Below, in pieces: positions 43,103 through 52,900 of a DNA stretch of 64,000 bases. Position 1 is the first letter of the stretch. Every line of letters begins with the position of its first letter. Both the position numbers and the translations under genes were made by a program. Under the pieces are notes generated by a model, which worked only from the letters and a program-made list of their open reading frames with translations, searched no databases and was not told where the DNA came from. Origin of the DNA: Peptostreptococcus faecalis (lineage in GTDB: Bacteria > Bacillota > Clostridia > Peptostreptococcales > Peptostreptococcaceae); the NCBI RefSeq assembly GCF_900240845.1, contig NZ_OERU01000001.1, forward strand, positions 1 through 64,000, in the 5' to 3' direction.

Positions 43103-44076
43103 GACTCACCCCCATAAGATATTATTTCATAAATTAATTTATATTTATCAAAAAATTCTAATATTGTATTATAGTCTTCCTTATCAATATTTATGGTGTA
43201 GCTAAATACCTTTCCTGATACAGTATCAATAAAAGACGAATCTATTATAGAGTATTTATTTTTCACAATTTCACCTATTTCGTAAACTATATAACTATTT
43301 TCCTTGGAGTTGACTCCTGAAAATGAAATAGTAATTCCATCAGTAGGCACTTCAACATCTTTTTTCCCTAGCAAAGATTTTAGCTCCTCAGACTTATTTA
43401 TAAACATTTTATCAACGTTTTCAGTTTGAACAATTTTGCCATCTTTAATTATACTTACCCTATCACACAGTGCTTGAATAATAGACATCTCGTGTGTAAC
43501 AATCAATATTGTTATCCCTAAATTTTCCCTCAATTCTTTTAATAATTTCAGTATGGACTCTGTATTACTCGGATCCAATGCAGAAGTACATTCATCACAC
43601 ATTAATATGGTTGGATTTTGGGTCAAAGCTCTTGCAATTGCCACTCTTTGTTTTTGCCCTCCACTCAACATACTCGGTTTGTCCATTAACCTCTCCTTTA
43701 GTCCTACCACATCCGCTAGTTCTTCTACTCTTCTTTCAATAATGCCTTTATCTATTTTCCAGCATTCCATAGGAAGTGCTATATTTTTGTAAACGCTTTT
43801 TCTATCTATCAGCGAAAATCCTTGGAATATCATTCCTATACCTTTTCTAATATCTCTTAATTCGTTAAAAGTAAGATCTTTAACTTCGATTCCATTTATT
43901 TTAATACTACCTTCTTCAAAACTTTCTATTCTATTAATACAATTTAGCAAAGTCGATTTTCCAGATCCGCTCTCTCCAATTAATCCATATATTTCACCTT
44001 GTTTTATACTTATGTTAATATCGTCTAGTACGCACTTATCACCATAGTATTTTTTCAAGTTCTTTATTTCTATCAT
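43096..44076 (-). CDS. MetN-family ABC transporter ATPase with C-terminal NIL domain
   Basis: A 326-residue ATPase: Walker A GESGSGKSTLL, Q-loop MIFQGFSL, signature LSGGQKQRVAIARAL, Walker B ILMCDECTSALD. Residues about 245-326 are an ACT-like NIL domain, which in E. coli MetN binds methionine and shuts transport (trans-inhibition). That argues for import of methionine or a related compound with feedback. It is the first gene of the operon metN-metI-metQ-DUF169. Confidence 0.92.
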   Translation of the reverse strand: MIEIKNLKKYYGDKCVLDDINISIKQGEIYGLIGESGSGKSTLLNCINRIESFEEGSIKINGIEVKDLTFNELRDIRKGIGMIFQGFSLIDRKSVYKNIALPMECWKIDKGIIERRVEELADVVGLKERLMDKPSMLSGGQKQRVAIARALTQNPTILMCDECTSALDPSNTESILKLLKELRENLGITILIVTHEMSIIQALCDRVSIIKDGKIVQTENVDKMFINKSEELKSLLGKKDVEVPTDGITISFSGVNSKENSYIVYEIGEIVKNKYSIIDSSFIDTVSGKVFSYTINIDKEDYNTILEFFDKYKLIYEIISYGGESC

Positions 44077-44256
44077 GATCTACCTCTTTTACATCTATTT
44101 TAATTTTAAATTATTTCGTATATAATACTTTTTAGATTATATCATATTTATTTAACTATAAATATGATTGCAATATCTATAGCTTTTTTCAATTATTAAT
44201 ACCTTATGAATAGAGTTTTTTTATAGTTTAGTTATTTTATTTATATCTTTATAAAA

Positions 44257-44289
44257 AAAATAATTGATATTAATTATATCAATTATTTT
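44257..44289 (-). terminator. A/T terminator of the peptide-resistance operon
   Basis: AAAATAATTGATAT and ATATCAATTATTTT pair exactly around 5 bases, 10 bases after the kinase stop at 44299. Confidence 0.65.
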
Positions 44290-44298
44290 AATTCTAAA

Positions 44299-45675
44299 CT
44301 ATTCTCTAATGCTATTAATAAAGAAAGATACACTAGCTCCTCTTGTATCTTTTCTATTGCTTAAAATTAATTTTCCTCCATGATTGCTTGCAACTAATTC
44401 TGCTACAAATAATCCTATTCCATAATTTTTTCCGGATCTTTCTTTGTCATTTGTATATAGAAACTTAGATGCATTTTTTAAACCCTCATCAGTAAATCCT
44501 TCACCTTCATCTAGTACTGTGAACTTCAATAAATAATCTTCCGTTTCAACCTTTAAACTAATTATTCCTCCCTCTTTTGTATGTTTACAAGCATTTGAAA
44601 TTATATTCATCAATGCTCTTTTTACTAATTGTTCATCAATATAAATTTTCATATCTGAAATATCGCATTCTAGCTTAAACATAATATCATTAGATTTACA
44701 TAGAATAGTAGAATGATTTTTTATGTCATTTAATAATTCATTTAGAAATACATTTTTATTATTTACACCTATAGTCCTATCCATCAACAATGAATCCATT
44801 AATATTTCCATATATTCCTCTATTTTTTTCTCTCCAGCTATAATATTATTTAATAATTTTTTATTTTTTCCCCTTGTATATTCTTCTGTCAATAATTCGG
44901 CATTGCATTTTATTAATGTTAAAGGTGTCTTTACATCATGTGCAATTGATGAAAGCTGTATTTTTTTATTATTTTGTTCATTCCATTGACTAATTAATGA
45001 ATCATTTAAAGCTACTCTTAGATTATTTATAGAGTCTAATATTCTATTAAATTCATTAATTTTAGTATAATTTTCTTTGAAATCAAGTCGTTTTTCACTT
45101 ACAGCATTAGTCGCTTCTAGCACTATATTAATTTCTTTTTTTATTTTTCTATTAAAAAGCAGCGACATTATAGCAGATATTGAAATGATATTTATTACTA
45201 TACATAAAATGAGTAAAACTTCAGGCGATGGTAATTTTTTTTGCAAATTAATTGAAGCAAATTCAGGCTTAATATTATAAATAATCTCTATTTTTTCTCC
45301 ATTTTTTCTTTCATATACCTTTAATATACTTCTCTCCCGTTTTAATTTTTTTTCTTTACTATGTACAAATTCATTTAATAAATTATTTGGCAGATTAGAT
45401 GATATTACTGAGTAATTTTTATCGTATAGCACATATTTAGCTGTATTCGGTATTAAGTCTTTATTAAATTCTCTATTGTTAATTATTTCTTCTTTCTTAC
45501 TTAAAATAATATTTTCAGTGTAGTTTGCTGGTAAAATATATCCATTTAAGATACTTAAATTAAAAGTAAATAGAATTAATATGATGCTAATTACAATAGC
45601 TATACTATATCTAATTATATAAGATAAGAAAACATAGAAAATAGATTTACTTTTTACATTTTTTTTTATTTCCAT
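44299..45675 (-). CDS. Sensor histidine kinase of the CprK/SpaK type
   Basis: A 458-residue membrane kinase with two membrane helices (about residues 14-38 and 155-178) bounding an external sensor of about 115 residues, then HAMP-like and kinase domains. The H-box is SSIAHDVKTPLTLIK, the N-box NIISNACKHTKEGG, and the glycine boxes DEGEGF and GKNYGIGLF. Its start overlaps the regulator stop by about 10 bases. Such kinases sense lantibiotics or other cationic peptides and control the adjacent transporter. Confidence 0.9.
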   Translation of the reverse strand: MEIKKNVKSKSIFYVFLSYIIRYSIAIVISIILILFTFNLSILNGYILPANYTENIILSKKEEIINNREFNKDLIPNTAKYVLYDKNYSVISSNLPNNLLNEFVHSKEKKLKRERSILKVYERKNGEKIEIIYNIKPEFASINLQKKLPSPEVLLILCIVINIISISAIMSLLFNRKIKKEINIVLEATNAVSEKRLDFKENYTKINEFNRILDSINNLRVALNDSLISQWNEQNNKKIQLSSIAHDVKTPLTLIKCNAELLTEEYTRGKNKKLLNNIIAGEKKIEEYMEILMDSLLMDRTIGVNNKNVFLNELLNDIKNHSTILCKSNDIMFKLECDISDMKIYIDEQLVKRALMNIISNACKHTKEGGIISLKVETEDYLLKFTVLDEGEGFTDEGLKNASKFLYTNDKERSGKNYGIGLFVAELVASNHGGKLILSNRKDTRGASVSFFINSIRE

Positions 45676-46325
45676 TTATATCCTATCCCCCAAATAGTTT
45701 CTATAGGATTCTCTCCGTATTTTGAAATCTTGTTTCTTATATTCTTCACATGTTCTCTAATTGCAGATGTGTCACTTTCTGAATCAAATCCCAAAGTAGA
45801 TTCTAGTATTTGTTCTAGTGAAAATACCTGTCCTTTATTTTTTGCTAAATATTCGCAAATCATATATTCTGTCTTTGTAAGATTAATCACTTCATCAATC
45901 ATCATCAATTTTTTACCAGGTAAATCAAATTTATATTCACCTTGTGTAAAAAAGTTTATTTTTTCTCTATTCTCACGTCTTAAGTGAGATTCAACACGTG
46001 CTCTAAGTTCAAAAATTCCAAATGGTTTTTTTATATAGTCGTCTCCTCCGAGCATCAAGCCTTCTACCACATCATGTTCCATTGTTTTAGCTGTAATAAA
46101 AACTATCGGACAATCTACTATACCTCTTATCTCTTTGCAAAAGGAAAAACCATCTATATCTGGCATCATTACGTCAAGCAAAATCAAATCATATTTAGAT
46201 AGAGACTCTTTTTTAACATCTTTAGCATTATTATATACTTCAATTTCATAATCATCTTTTGATAAAGCTTCTTTTATTATATCTGTTATATCGGGTTCAT
46301 CATCTATTGCTAAAATATAAAACAT
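45666..46325 (-). CDS. OmpR-family response regulator of the peptide-resistance operon
   Basis: A 219-residue regulator: receiver domain (acidic pair DDEPD, phospho-Asp51 in ILLDVMMPD, conserved lysine in YIKKPF) and a winged helix ending in the typical ETIWGIGYKWK. It lies 14 bases after the permease gene and overlaps the kinase. In C. difficile the equivalent regulator CprR activates cprABC; similar control is inferred. Operator repeats before the transporter were not identified. Confidence 0.92.
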   Translation of the reverse strand: MFYILAIDDEPDITDIIKEALSKDDYEIEVYNNAKDVKKESLSKYDLILLDVMMPDIDGFSFCKEIRGIVDCPIVFITAKTMEHDVVEGLMLGGDDYIKKPFGIFELRARVESHLRRENREKINFFTQGEYKFDLPGKKLMMIDEVINLTKTEYMICEYLAKNKGQVFSLEQILESTLGFDSESDTSAIREHVKNIRNKISKYGENPIETIWGIGYKWK

Positions 46326-46339
46326 TTTAAGTTGCTCCT

Positions 46340-47095
46340 TTATTCTTTATCGACATATCTGCCTTCCCATTTATTACTCCAAATATAAAATAGAATCGTA
46401 ACTATAAAATATAATACTATACAACTGATACACGCTTTTATAATTTCTGGTTGCAAAAAATAGTTAGTATTGTTTGTTTTTGATATAATTAAGTGACTAG
46501 GGAGTCTTGAAACTATTGAAAAAGGTATATAAAACCATATGCTTTCACCTAATCCTGTCAACATTATAGCTGACAAAATACTCCCAAATACTCCTATCAT
46601 TATGCCTAAACTTTTACCAAATTGATAGGTTATAATATATATAAGGGTATATATTATATAGTTTATCATAAGCATCAACACACTAGAATAAATATATATA
46701 GAAATACTAAAAAATTGATTACCCATAGTCTTAAATACTATACCAAATCCTATAAGAGCTATCAGTGAAGTTATACATCCCTCTATCAATAAAAATAATA
46801 TATTATTAAAGTGTGATAAAAACTTACTGTTTGGTGCACCAATCAACATATTAAATAAATTTTGAGACTCTAATTTAAAATTTAATGCAATAATAATACT
46901 TGACATCATTGGAAATGCACAAGCAACTATTTGTATGTATGCTGTTACTTTAGACTGTTCACTCCAAGGTGAGTTATAATAGTAAAATAAAAATAATGAT
47001 ATAACAAACATAGCAGATGCCAAGTGAATATAAAAAAAATTATTTTTAATATTTTTATAAAAATTTAATTTTATATTATTAATAAATAAATACAT
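46340..47095 (-). CDS. Lantibiotic-immunity ABC permease subunit (MutG/SpaG/CprC-like)
   Basis: A 251-residue protein with six membrane helices, the size and layout of LanG subunits. It begins 2 bases after the LanE-type gene. Together with it and the ATPase it forms a transporter that expels lantibiotics and other cationic peptides from the membrane surface. Sequence conservation in this family is low, so the E/G naming rests on gene order (ATPase-E-G). Confidence 0.82.
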   Translation of the reverse strand: MYLFINNIKLNFYKNIKNNFFYIHLASAMFVISLFLFYYYNSPWSEQSKVTAYIQIVACAFPMMSSIIIALNFKLESQNLFNMLIGAPNSKFLSHFNNILFLLIEGCITSLIALIGFGIVFKTMGNQFFSISIYIYSSVLMLMINYIIYTLIYIITYQFGKSLGIMIGVFGSILSAIMLTGLGESIWFYIPFSIVSRLPSHLIISKTNNTNYFLQPEIIKACISCIVLYFIVTILFYIWSNKWEGRYVDKE

Positions 47096-47097
47096 AA

Positions 47098-47814
47098 CTA
47101 TACCTCTTTTTTCTTAAAAATCATACTTGTAATCAACGTAATAAACACATATAAAAACAAACTAATTAAAACAGAAGGAACTATGATTTTATGATTAGTG
47201 TACACAGAATTATCTGTATTTAAACCATTCGGCATTATTCCTAACAGTGCACAGTTTATTCTTCCATGTATTGCAAAAGGAAACCACCAGTAACTTGTCA
47301 AAGATATTTCTACAGTAGAAAACATATTTACAATAACTCCAATAAATATACTCGGAATTGCACCAATATATTCAGAAAGATACATCCATAAAGGAATTTG
47401 CCACACAAAAGTGATAAATAGCAAGAATGTTGTTATAAAAATCAAAAATACACCATACTGACCTCCAATTATCACAGATATAATATATACTATTATAAAA
47501 AATATAAACATTGATAAAAAGAACATTAATGTGCATGTAAAAACTTCTGATAACCACAATTTTTTCTTATCAACTACAATACTGAGTAGTCCATGTCTAT
47601 TTTTTTTATTTTCCATGCTAACTAAAAATGCACTGCATGTACTAATTAATAAAGGAATTAACATAAACTCCCACCAGTTAAATGCTATCTGCTGCCAATT
47701 AAACCTAGCAAGAAAAATGCTAATTGTTATTGTAATCACCGGGAGTATATACATGATTTTTTTACCTTCAGACTTTTTCTGCCTTAGCCAAGCTGATTTA
47801 ATCATATTTTTCAT
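47098..47814 (-). CDS. Lantibiotic-immunity ABC permease subunit (MutE/SpaE/CprB-like)
   Basis: A 238-residue permease with six membrane helices and the LanE-type opening KSAWLRQKKSEGKK (residues 6-19), followed by WWEFMLIPLL. It starts 1 base after the ATPase gene stop and precedes the LanG partner. No lantibiotic precursor or modification gene is near, so this is stand-alone resistance rather than producer immunity. Confidence 0.85.
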   Translation of the reverse strand: MKNMIKSAWLRQKKSEGKKIMYILPVITITISIFLARFNWQQIAFNWWEFMLIPLLISTCSAFLVSMENKKNRHGLLSIVVDKKKLWLSEVFTCTLMFFLSMFIFFIIVYIISVIIGGQYGVFLIFITTFLLFITFVWQIPLWMYLSEYIGAIPSIFIGVIVNMFSTVEISLTSYWWFPFAIHGRINCALLGIMPNGLNTDNSVYTNHKIIVPSVLISLFLYVFITLITSMIFKKKEV

Positions 47815-47815
47815 T

Positions 47816-48511
47816 TTAATAATCCGCCTTTCTGACTACTTCCATAAAAACAGTTTCCAAATCATCGTTGTCTTTAATTTCATCATAATACAATAGCTTT
47901 CCATTCACAATTATTGCAATATTATCTGCTATTTGCTGTATTTCATTTAAAATATGACTTGATATAATAATTGTTATTCCTTCTTTTGCCAGTGATTTAA
48001 AAAGAATTCTTAAATCTTCAATTCCTATGGGATCTAATCCATTTGTTGGTTCATCTAATATAAGGAGCTTTGGATTATTCAAAAGTGCAATTGCTATACC
48101 TAGACGTTGCTTCATTCCCATGGAAAATTTTTTGCTCTTCTTTTTTCCTGTATTTTTTAAAGCAACTATTTCTAATACTTCATTAATTCTACTTTCTTCA
48201 ACATTATACAAAAGTGCTCTTGCTTTTAAATTTTCATATGCTGTTAAATTATCATAAATTGGTGCATTTTCTATTAGAGATCCAATATCGTATAGATCAC
48301 TTCTTCTAAAAGTTTCTCCGCAAAATAGTATTTCCCCTGAAGTAGGCTCACTCATTCCTGATATCATTTTTAAAAATGTAGATTTTCCTGCTCCATTTGG
48401 ACCTAGCAAACCATAAATTCTTCCTTCCTCTATTTTTAGAGATATTTTGTCATTTGATTTTTGAGTTCCATAATACTTAGATAAATTTTTAGTTTCTAAA
48501 ATAATTCCCAT
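47816..48511 (-). CDS. Lantibiotic-immunity ABC transporter ATPase (MutF/SpaF/CprA-like)
   Basis: A 231-residue ATPase: Walker A GPNGAGKSTFL (about residue 36), signature FSMGMKQRLGIA, Walker B LLILDEPTNGLD. The E-loop variant of the Q-loop typical of LanF is likely in GSLIENAPIY, where glutamate (E) replaces glutamine; that change marks peptide-resistance transporters. It is the first gene of the operon ATPase-E-G-regulator-kinase. AAGGAC precedes the ATG. Confidence 0.9.
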   Translation of the reverse strand: MGIILETKNLSKYYGTQKSNDKISLKIEEGRIYGLLGPNGAGKSTFLKMISGMSEPTSGEILFCGETFRRSDLYDIGSLIENAPIYDNLTAYENLKARALLYNVEESRINEVLEIVALKNTGKKKSKKFSMGMKQRLGIAIALLNNPKLLILDEPTNGLDPIGIEDLRILFKSLAKEGITIIISSHILNEIQQIADNIAIIVNGKLLYYDEIKDNDDLETVFMEVVRKADY

Positions 48512-48776
48512 AATATTTGTCCTTTCTTCTAGCTATAATATTATGATATTTTAAATTTATAAGGAATTTATAAAGATTCTATTAATATAATTGACATTTA
48601 ATATTACTTCTTCTATTATTAAGTACACAATATTTATTTTTTATAAATTGCTTATTTTTTTATAAATTACTTGCATAATTTTATTATCAGTATTTTAAAA
48701 TAGTGACTACTATACCCAACAAATTACCAAGTTGTATATAGTCATTATCCAATTATTGTGAAGAAAGGATTACACT

Positions 48777-49919
48777 ATGAAATTCAAAAAATTAAAAAAT
48801 TATTCCAATGATGCACTTGTCCAAGTATATACTAAAGGCGATAAAGAGTCCTTTAATTTAGGATATATTTTAAAAGTAACAAAAAAGTATTTATTATTAG
48901 AGTCTGTTAGCAGTGGAGGAAGTTTATTAGATGGATATTTATTCATTCCTATAAATTGTATTAGTAAAATAAAGGATTCTTCTGATTATATAGATTTTTA
49001 TAATCAAAACATTGAATATAATCGACGTGTAAATGCATATGATGCATATAATATGGGAATCTTTCGCGATACACTGAGTAAATTTGAAAATGAAAACGAA
49101 TTATTTGATTACTTCGTTGAAGAAAAACATCTTTTAACTGTATATACATATGATAGTGACTATAAAATAGTCGGAGAACTAAAGAAAAATAAAAAGAAAA
49201 AATTAAAATTACTAGACCATTTTGTAGAAAGTGAAAAGCCTAATAAAATGTCAGTCAAAAAGAAAAATATTGATATGTTTCAGTTCGATACAAATAATTA
49301 TCTTTGGGAACAATATCTAGAATCTAAAAAGGGGAAAAAAATAGATAAAAAAACTTCCTCAAATCAAAAAAAATCAAATATTTTTGATCCAAATCAACTA
49401 GTTGAACTCTACCGTTTTGATGACAATGACAGATACTTTGCATTGGGATATGTAATTAATACTACAAAAGATTACGTACTGTTTGAAGCAATACATCCAT
49501 GTGGCTCTTTAGATTCATTCGAGATATTCCCATACGATATTATAAAAAAAGCTGTATTTAATTCACGTTATATAGACAAATTAGAATATGTTGTGGATAC
49601 TAACAAAAAAAATAATTTGTATGATACGCATGGTCTTTTAAAAAATAAAAATACACTACTCGAAATGGATTCTTTTGATGATGTATTTCATTATTGCCGT
49701 TTAAATAATAATACAATTTCGCTATTTATTAATGATTCCGATAATGGATTTACTGGAAAAATATTATCCGTAGAAAATGATGTTATTGAGTTTTTATATT
49801 ATGGAAATAATATTCCTCCAAAAGATGAAGATAAGAAAAAAATTACTATCAATAAAAAAGAAATAAATTTTATTGATGTATTTGGAATCGAGTCGACTTT
49901 GTTAGATAATTTTAGTTAG
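48777..49919 (+). CDS. Unrecognised protein with a tandem internal duplication
   Basis: A 380-residue protein without signal or membrane helices; I do not recognise a named family. Two halves align: LVQVYTKGDKESFNLGYILK (near residue 14) with LVELYRFDDNDRYFALGYVI (near 208), each followed by a LL(L/F)E block, GGSLLDGYLFIP or CGSLDSFEIFP, a YDxxxx segment and a later T(V/I)x(V/L)(Y/F)xxDSDxxxxGxL/I strand. The first part of each half looks like a small beta barrel (Sm-like), as in proteins where such a strand set carries the GYxLxxxxxxLLL pattern. A lysine-rich linker of about 65 residues separates them. Context gives no role. Confidence 0.8.
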   Translation: MKFKKLKNYSNDALVQVYTKGDKESFNLGYILKVTKKYLLLESVSSGGSLLDGYLFIPINCISKIKDSSDYIDFYNQNIEYNRRVNAYDAYNMGIFRDTLSKFENENELFDYFVEEKHLLTVYTYDSDYKIVGELKKNKKKKLKLLDHFVESEKPNKMSVKKKNIDMFQFDTNNYLWEQYLESKKGKKIDKKTSSNQKKSNIFDPNQLVELYRFDDNDRYFALGYVINTTKDYVLFEAIHPCGSLDSFEIFPYDIIKKAVFNSRYIDKLEYVVDTNKKNNLYDTHGLLKNKNTLLEMDSFDDVFHYCRLNNNTISLFINDSDNGFTGKILSVENDVIEFLYYGNNIPPKDEDKKKITINKKEINFIDVFGIESTLLDNFS

Positions 49920-49925
49920 TTAGAT

Positions 49926-49967
49926 AAAAACAGCCCTTCAATACATAAATTATTGAAAGGCTGTTTT
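49926..49967. terminator. Bidirectional terminator
   Basis: AACAGCC-TTCAAT and ATTGAA-GGCTGTT arms pair around 10 bases with a small bulge, with A- and T-runs. It serves the plus-strand gene before it and the large minus-strand surface-protein gene after it. Confidence 0.9.
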
Positions 49968-49968
49968 T

Positions 49969-52900
49969 TTAATTATTAAATTTTATTATTTTATCCTCGT
50001 ACCCATCCGATGATATCCTAATTTCATGTGTACCTTTTTCAATTCTATTCAAGTCAACACGTATAGTTAAAATACTTTCTAATAAAAGGCTTTCTCCTAT
50101 TGGAACTCTATTTCCTTTTTTATTTATTTTTATTACATTGTTATCTAGCTTTATTTTATTTATGCTATTTATGTATTTTTTAGCAACATCCGTTTCAATT
50201 TCTCTATCGATTCTTAAATCTATATCATTTCTTCCATAGTTATTATTTAATTCGTAGTTAATTTCTGGGGATTTATCCGTTATTTTTTTTTCTAAATCCT
50301 CTCCTTTTGCTTTTTCTCCGTCCGTTATATTTTCACTACCTTCTTTTATTTTATCAATATCGTTAAGTTTAAATGAAATTTTTTCTTCTATATTTCCATT
50401 TAACACTATTTCTAAATTATTTACGTTATCTCCATGAGAAATATTTTTATTGTATAGCACTATTTTATCTCCTCTATTAGAATAATCACCCTCTCCTTCT
50501 TTAAATATACTCACTTCCTTATCTTCCAACAAATATTTCCCATTTAATATTAAGCGCAATTTTTTTAAATAATCTTTTTCAGAAGCTTCTAAAATCACAT
50601 TATTATTTTTATCTCTAATTATTTTCACTTTAGAGGCAATATTTTTATTTTCAGACTTATTATAATTAAATTTTATCTCTGCATTTGTGTATTTACTAGA
50701 TATTATCTTAATTTTATTTTCGCCTTCATTTAATGAACTTATTTTAGAACAATCCAATACTAATTTATTATTATCTACATCAGTATATATTGAGTTTTTA
50801 TTTATTTCATTTGGATAATTAATATATACCTTGCTAATTGATCCAAACCACTCTTTATAGTTCACATTTGATACTGTTATAATAAGCTTTCCAGGAGCAA
50901 TTATATCATCTACTTCTAATTTTGGAGCTTTTATTTTCCAAATTTCTTGCTCTCCATTTCCTAAAGTGCTTCCCATTCTTCCATCTTCCAAAATATATTT
51001 CACATATGGAGGTTTATCAATAAATAGTTCACAGTCTTCGCTATTATATAGATCTTTGAATGTAACATATTTTTTAGATGTACTATATCTTCCTGCATTA
51101 TTTTTATAATATGTATAGTCAATAAATTTACCTGTTCCATCTTCTTCAAATATAGCTTTCTTATCGGTATTTTTCCAATAGTATAAAACTTTTTTAGATG
51201 AATCCGTTTCCATATTTAATTCTTTTAATATGTGTGCATTCACAACCATATCAAAATCAAAACAAAATGATATTACTCTACTTCCAACTACTGAAGTAGC
51301 CGATGAAATTACATCAGTTTTTTCTCTATGATTACCTCTAGACTTTGATTTTGTTGGTGACGATAACACATCAATTCTTTTAGATGCTTTTAAACTTTGC
51401 CTATTCGTACCTTCTTTTATATTATTTACTTCATTATTATCTTTCCTTAGACTCGTAAATTCTGGATTTTTAAAATTACTCTTTTCATTTTCGTACTTTA
51501 ATTCAATCTTTCTAAATCCTTCTGCATTTACTACTAATTGGTGCTTTCCTACGTCTCCTCCATTTTTTATAGTTAATTTATTGAATATGGCATTATATTC
51601 ATTGTTTTTTAGTAACTTTCCGTCAAGCTCTACATTTTTTATAAAATCCTGTATGCTCTCTCCCCCTAAATCTATTTTAAACTTAAGTGGTTCATTAGCA
51701 TAAAATCCATAATTACCATCTAGAATAATATCTTTTGCGATTTTATACGTTTCTACAACGTGATTAACATTATTAAATCCATTTGACTCAATTATAATAT
51801 TTTTTTTCCCGCTTTTTGCATTCAGTACTCTATTATTAGCGTTGATTATAATTTTGTAATTTCCATTATTTTCATTAATCCTATACTCTAAGTTAGCCCT
51901 ATTTTCTTTTGAATTGCCATGCTTTATAGATATGTTTTTAATATTTTTTATCCATTCCTTAGATTCCTTGAAATTTTTATCTACTGAAATCTCTATATCA
52001 TCTCCGTAAATTGTTTTTTCTGATGATAGCTTAGGTATACTTTTATCATCTATCAATGTATCTCTTTCTCTTAGAGAAAATGTGCTATTTTTTGGATAGT
52101 ATATTTTTTCTCCATCTTTATCATATGTATCAGTCACGAAATCCTCTATACTTATGGAATCATGTGTAATTATTTTTCTAGGGCTTTCTTTTTTTATTAT
52201 CTTGGTGAATTTTCCAGTTCCGCTTCCAATTTTGGAGATCTGAACTAGATTATCCTCCGACTTTGACTTTATGGACAGCTCATTTACTTCATGTGGATTT
52301 ATTTCAAATTTTACTATAGTACCCTCATCATCAACTTTACTCGGTGACAATTCTCTTCCGTTTAGATAATACATATAATCATTACTTGTTTTTTTCAACA
52401 ATCTAACTACTCCAAAGTGAGATTGCTCTATATTTATTACTTTTTCATCAGTATATATTTTTTTATTATTATCAGATCTATCTACCTTTGATATTTTTCC
52501 ATCTGCATTACTTTCTCTTGAATTAGAATCATCTTTAAACTTATTCTCTACAGAATATGATACCGAAGATTTCCCTCCAACGATTACTAACTTTTTTGCT
52601 TTTCTGATTAATTTCTCTGTTGAATTGCTCAGATTTTCACCATCAGTCAGTAAAATTGGCGCATTTAATTTTTTTGCAAGAGGTACTGCAGACAATGCAT
52701 CTGGAAATTTTTTACCTGATGCAAGAATTACAGTATCGTATGTTTCTAGGTTTTTAGATATTTTTTCTGCAGTTTCATATCTATCAACTCCAGAAATTCG
52801 TTTTCCCTTGCTTTCTTTTATAGTTGATTCTCCTCCGAAAGTGTATTTCACATTGAAAAAATTCGATCCATTTTTTTCGTTAGCTCCATCAACTAATAAT

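Noticed and set aside
44077-44256. SAM (S-box) riboswitch before the MetNIQ operon
   Set aside because: None of the conserved S-box blocks are present; the gap is short and AT-rich.
44299-48511. Lantibiotic biosynthesis cluster
   Set aside because: Only the LanFEG-type transporter and two-component genes are present; there is no precursor peptide, LanB/C/M or dedicated exporter.
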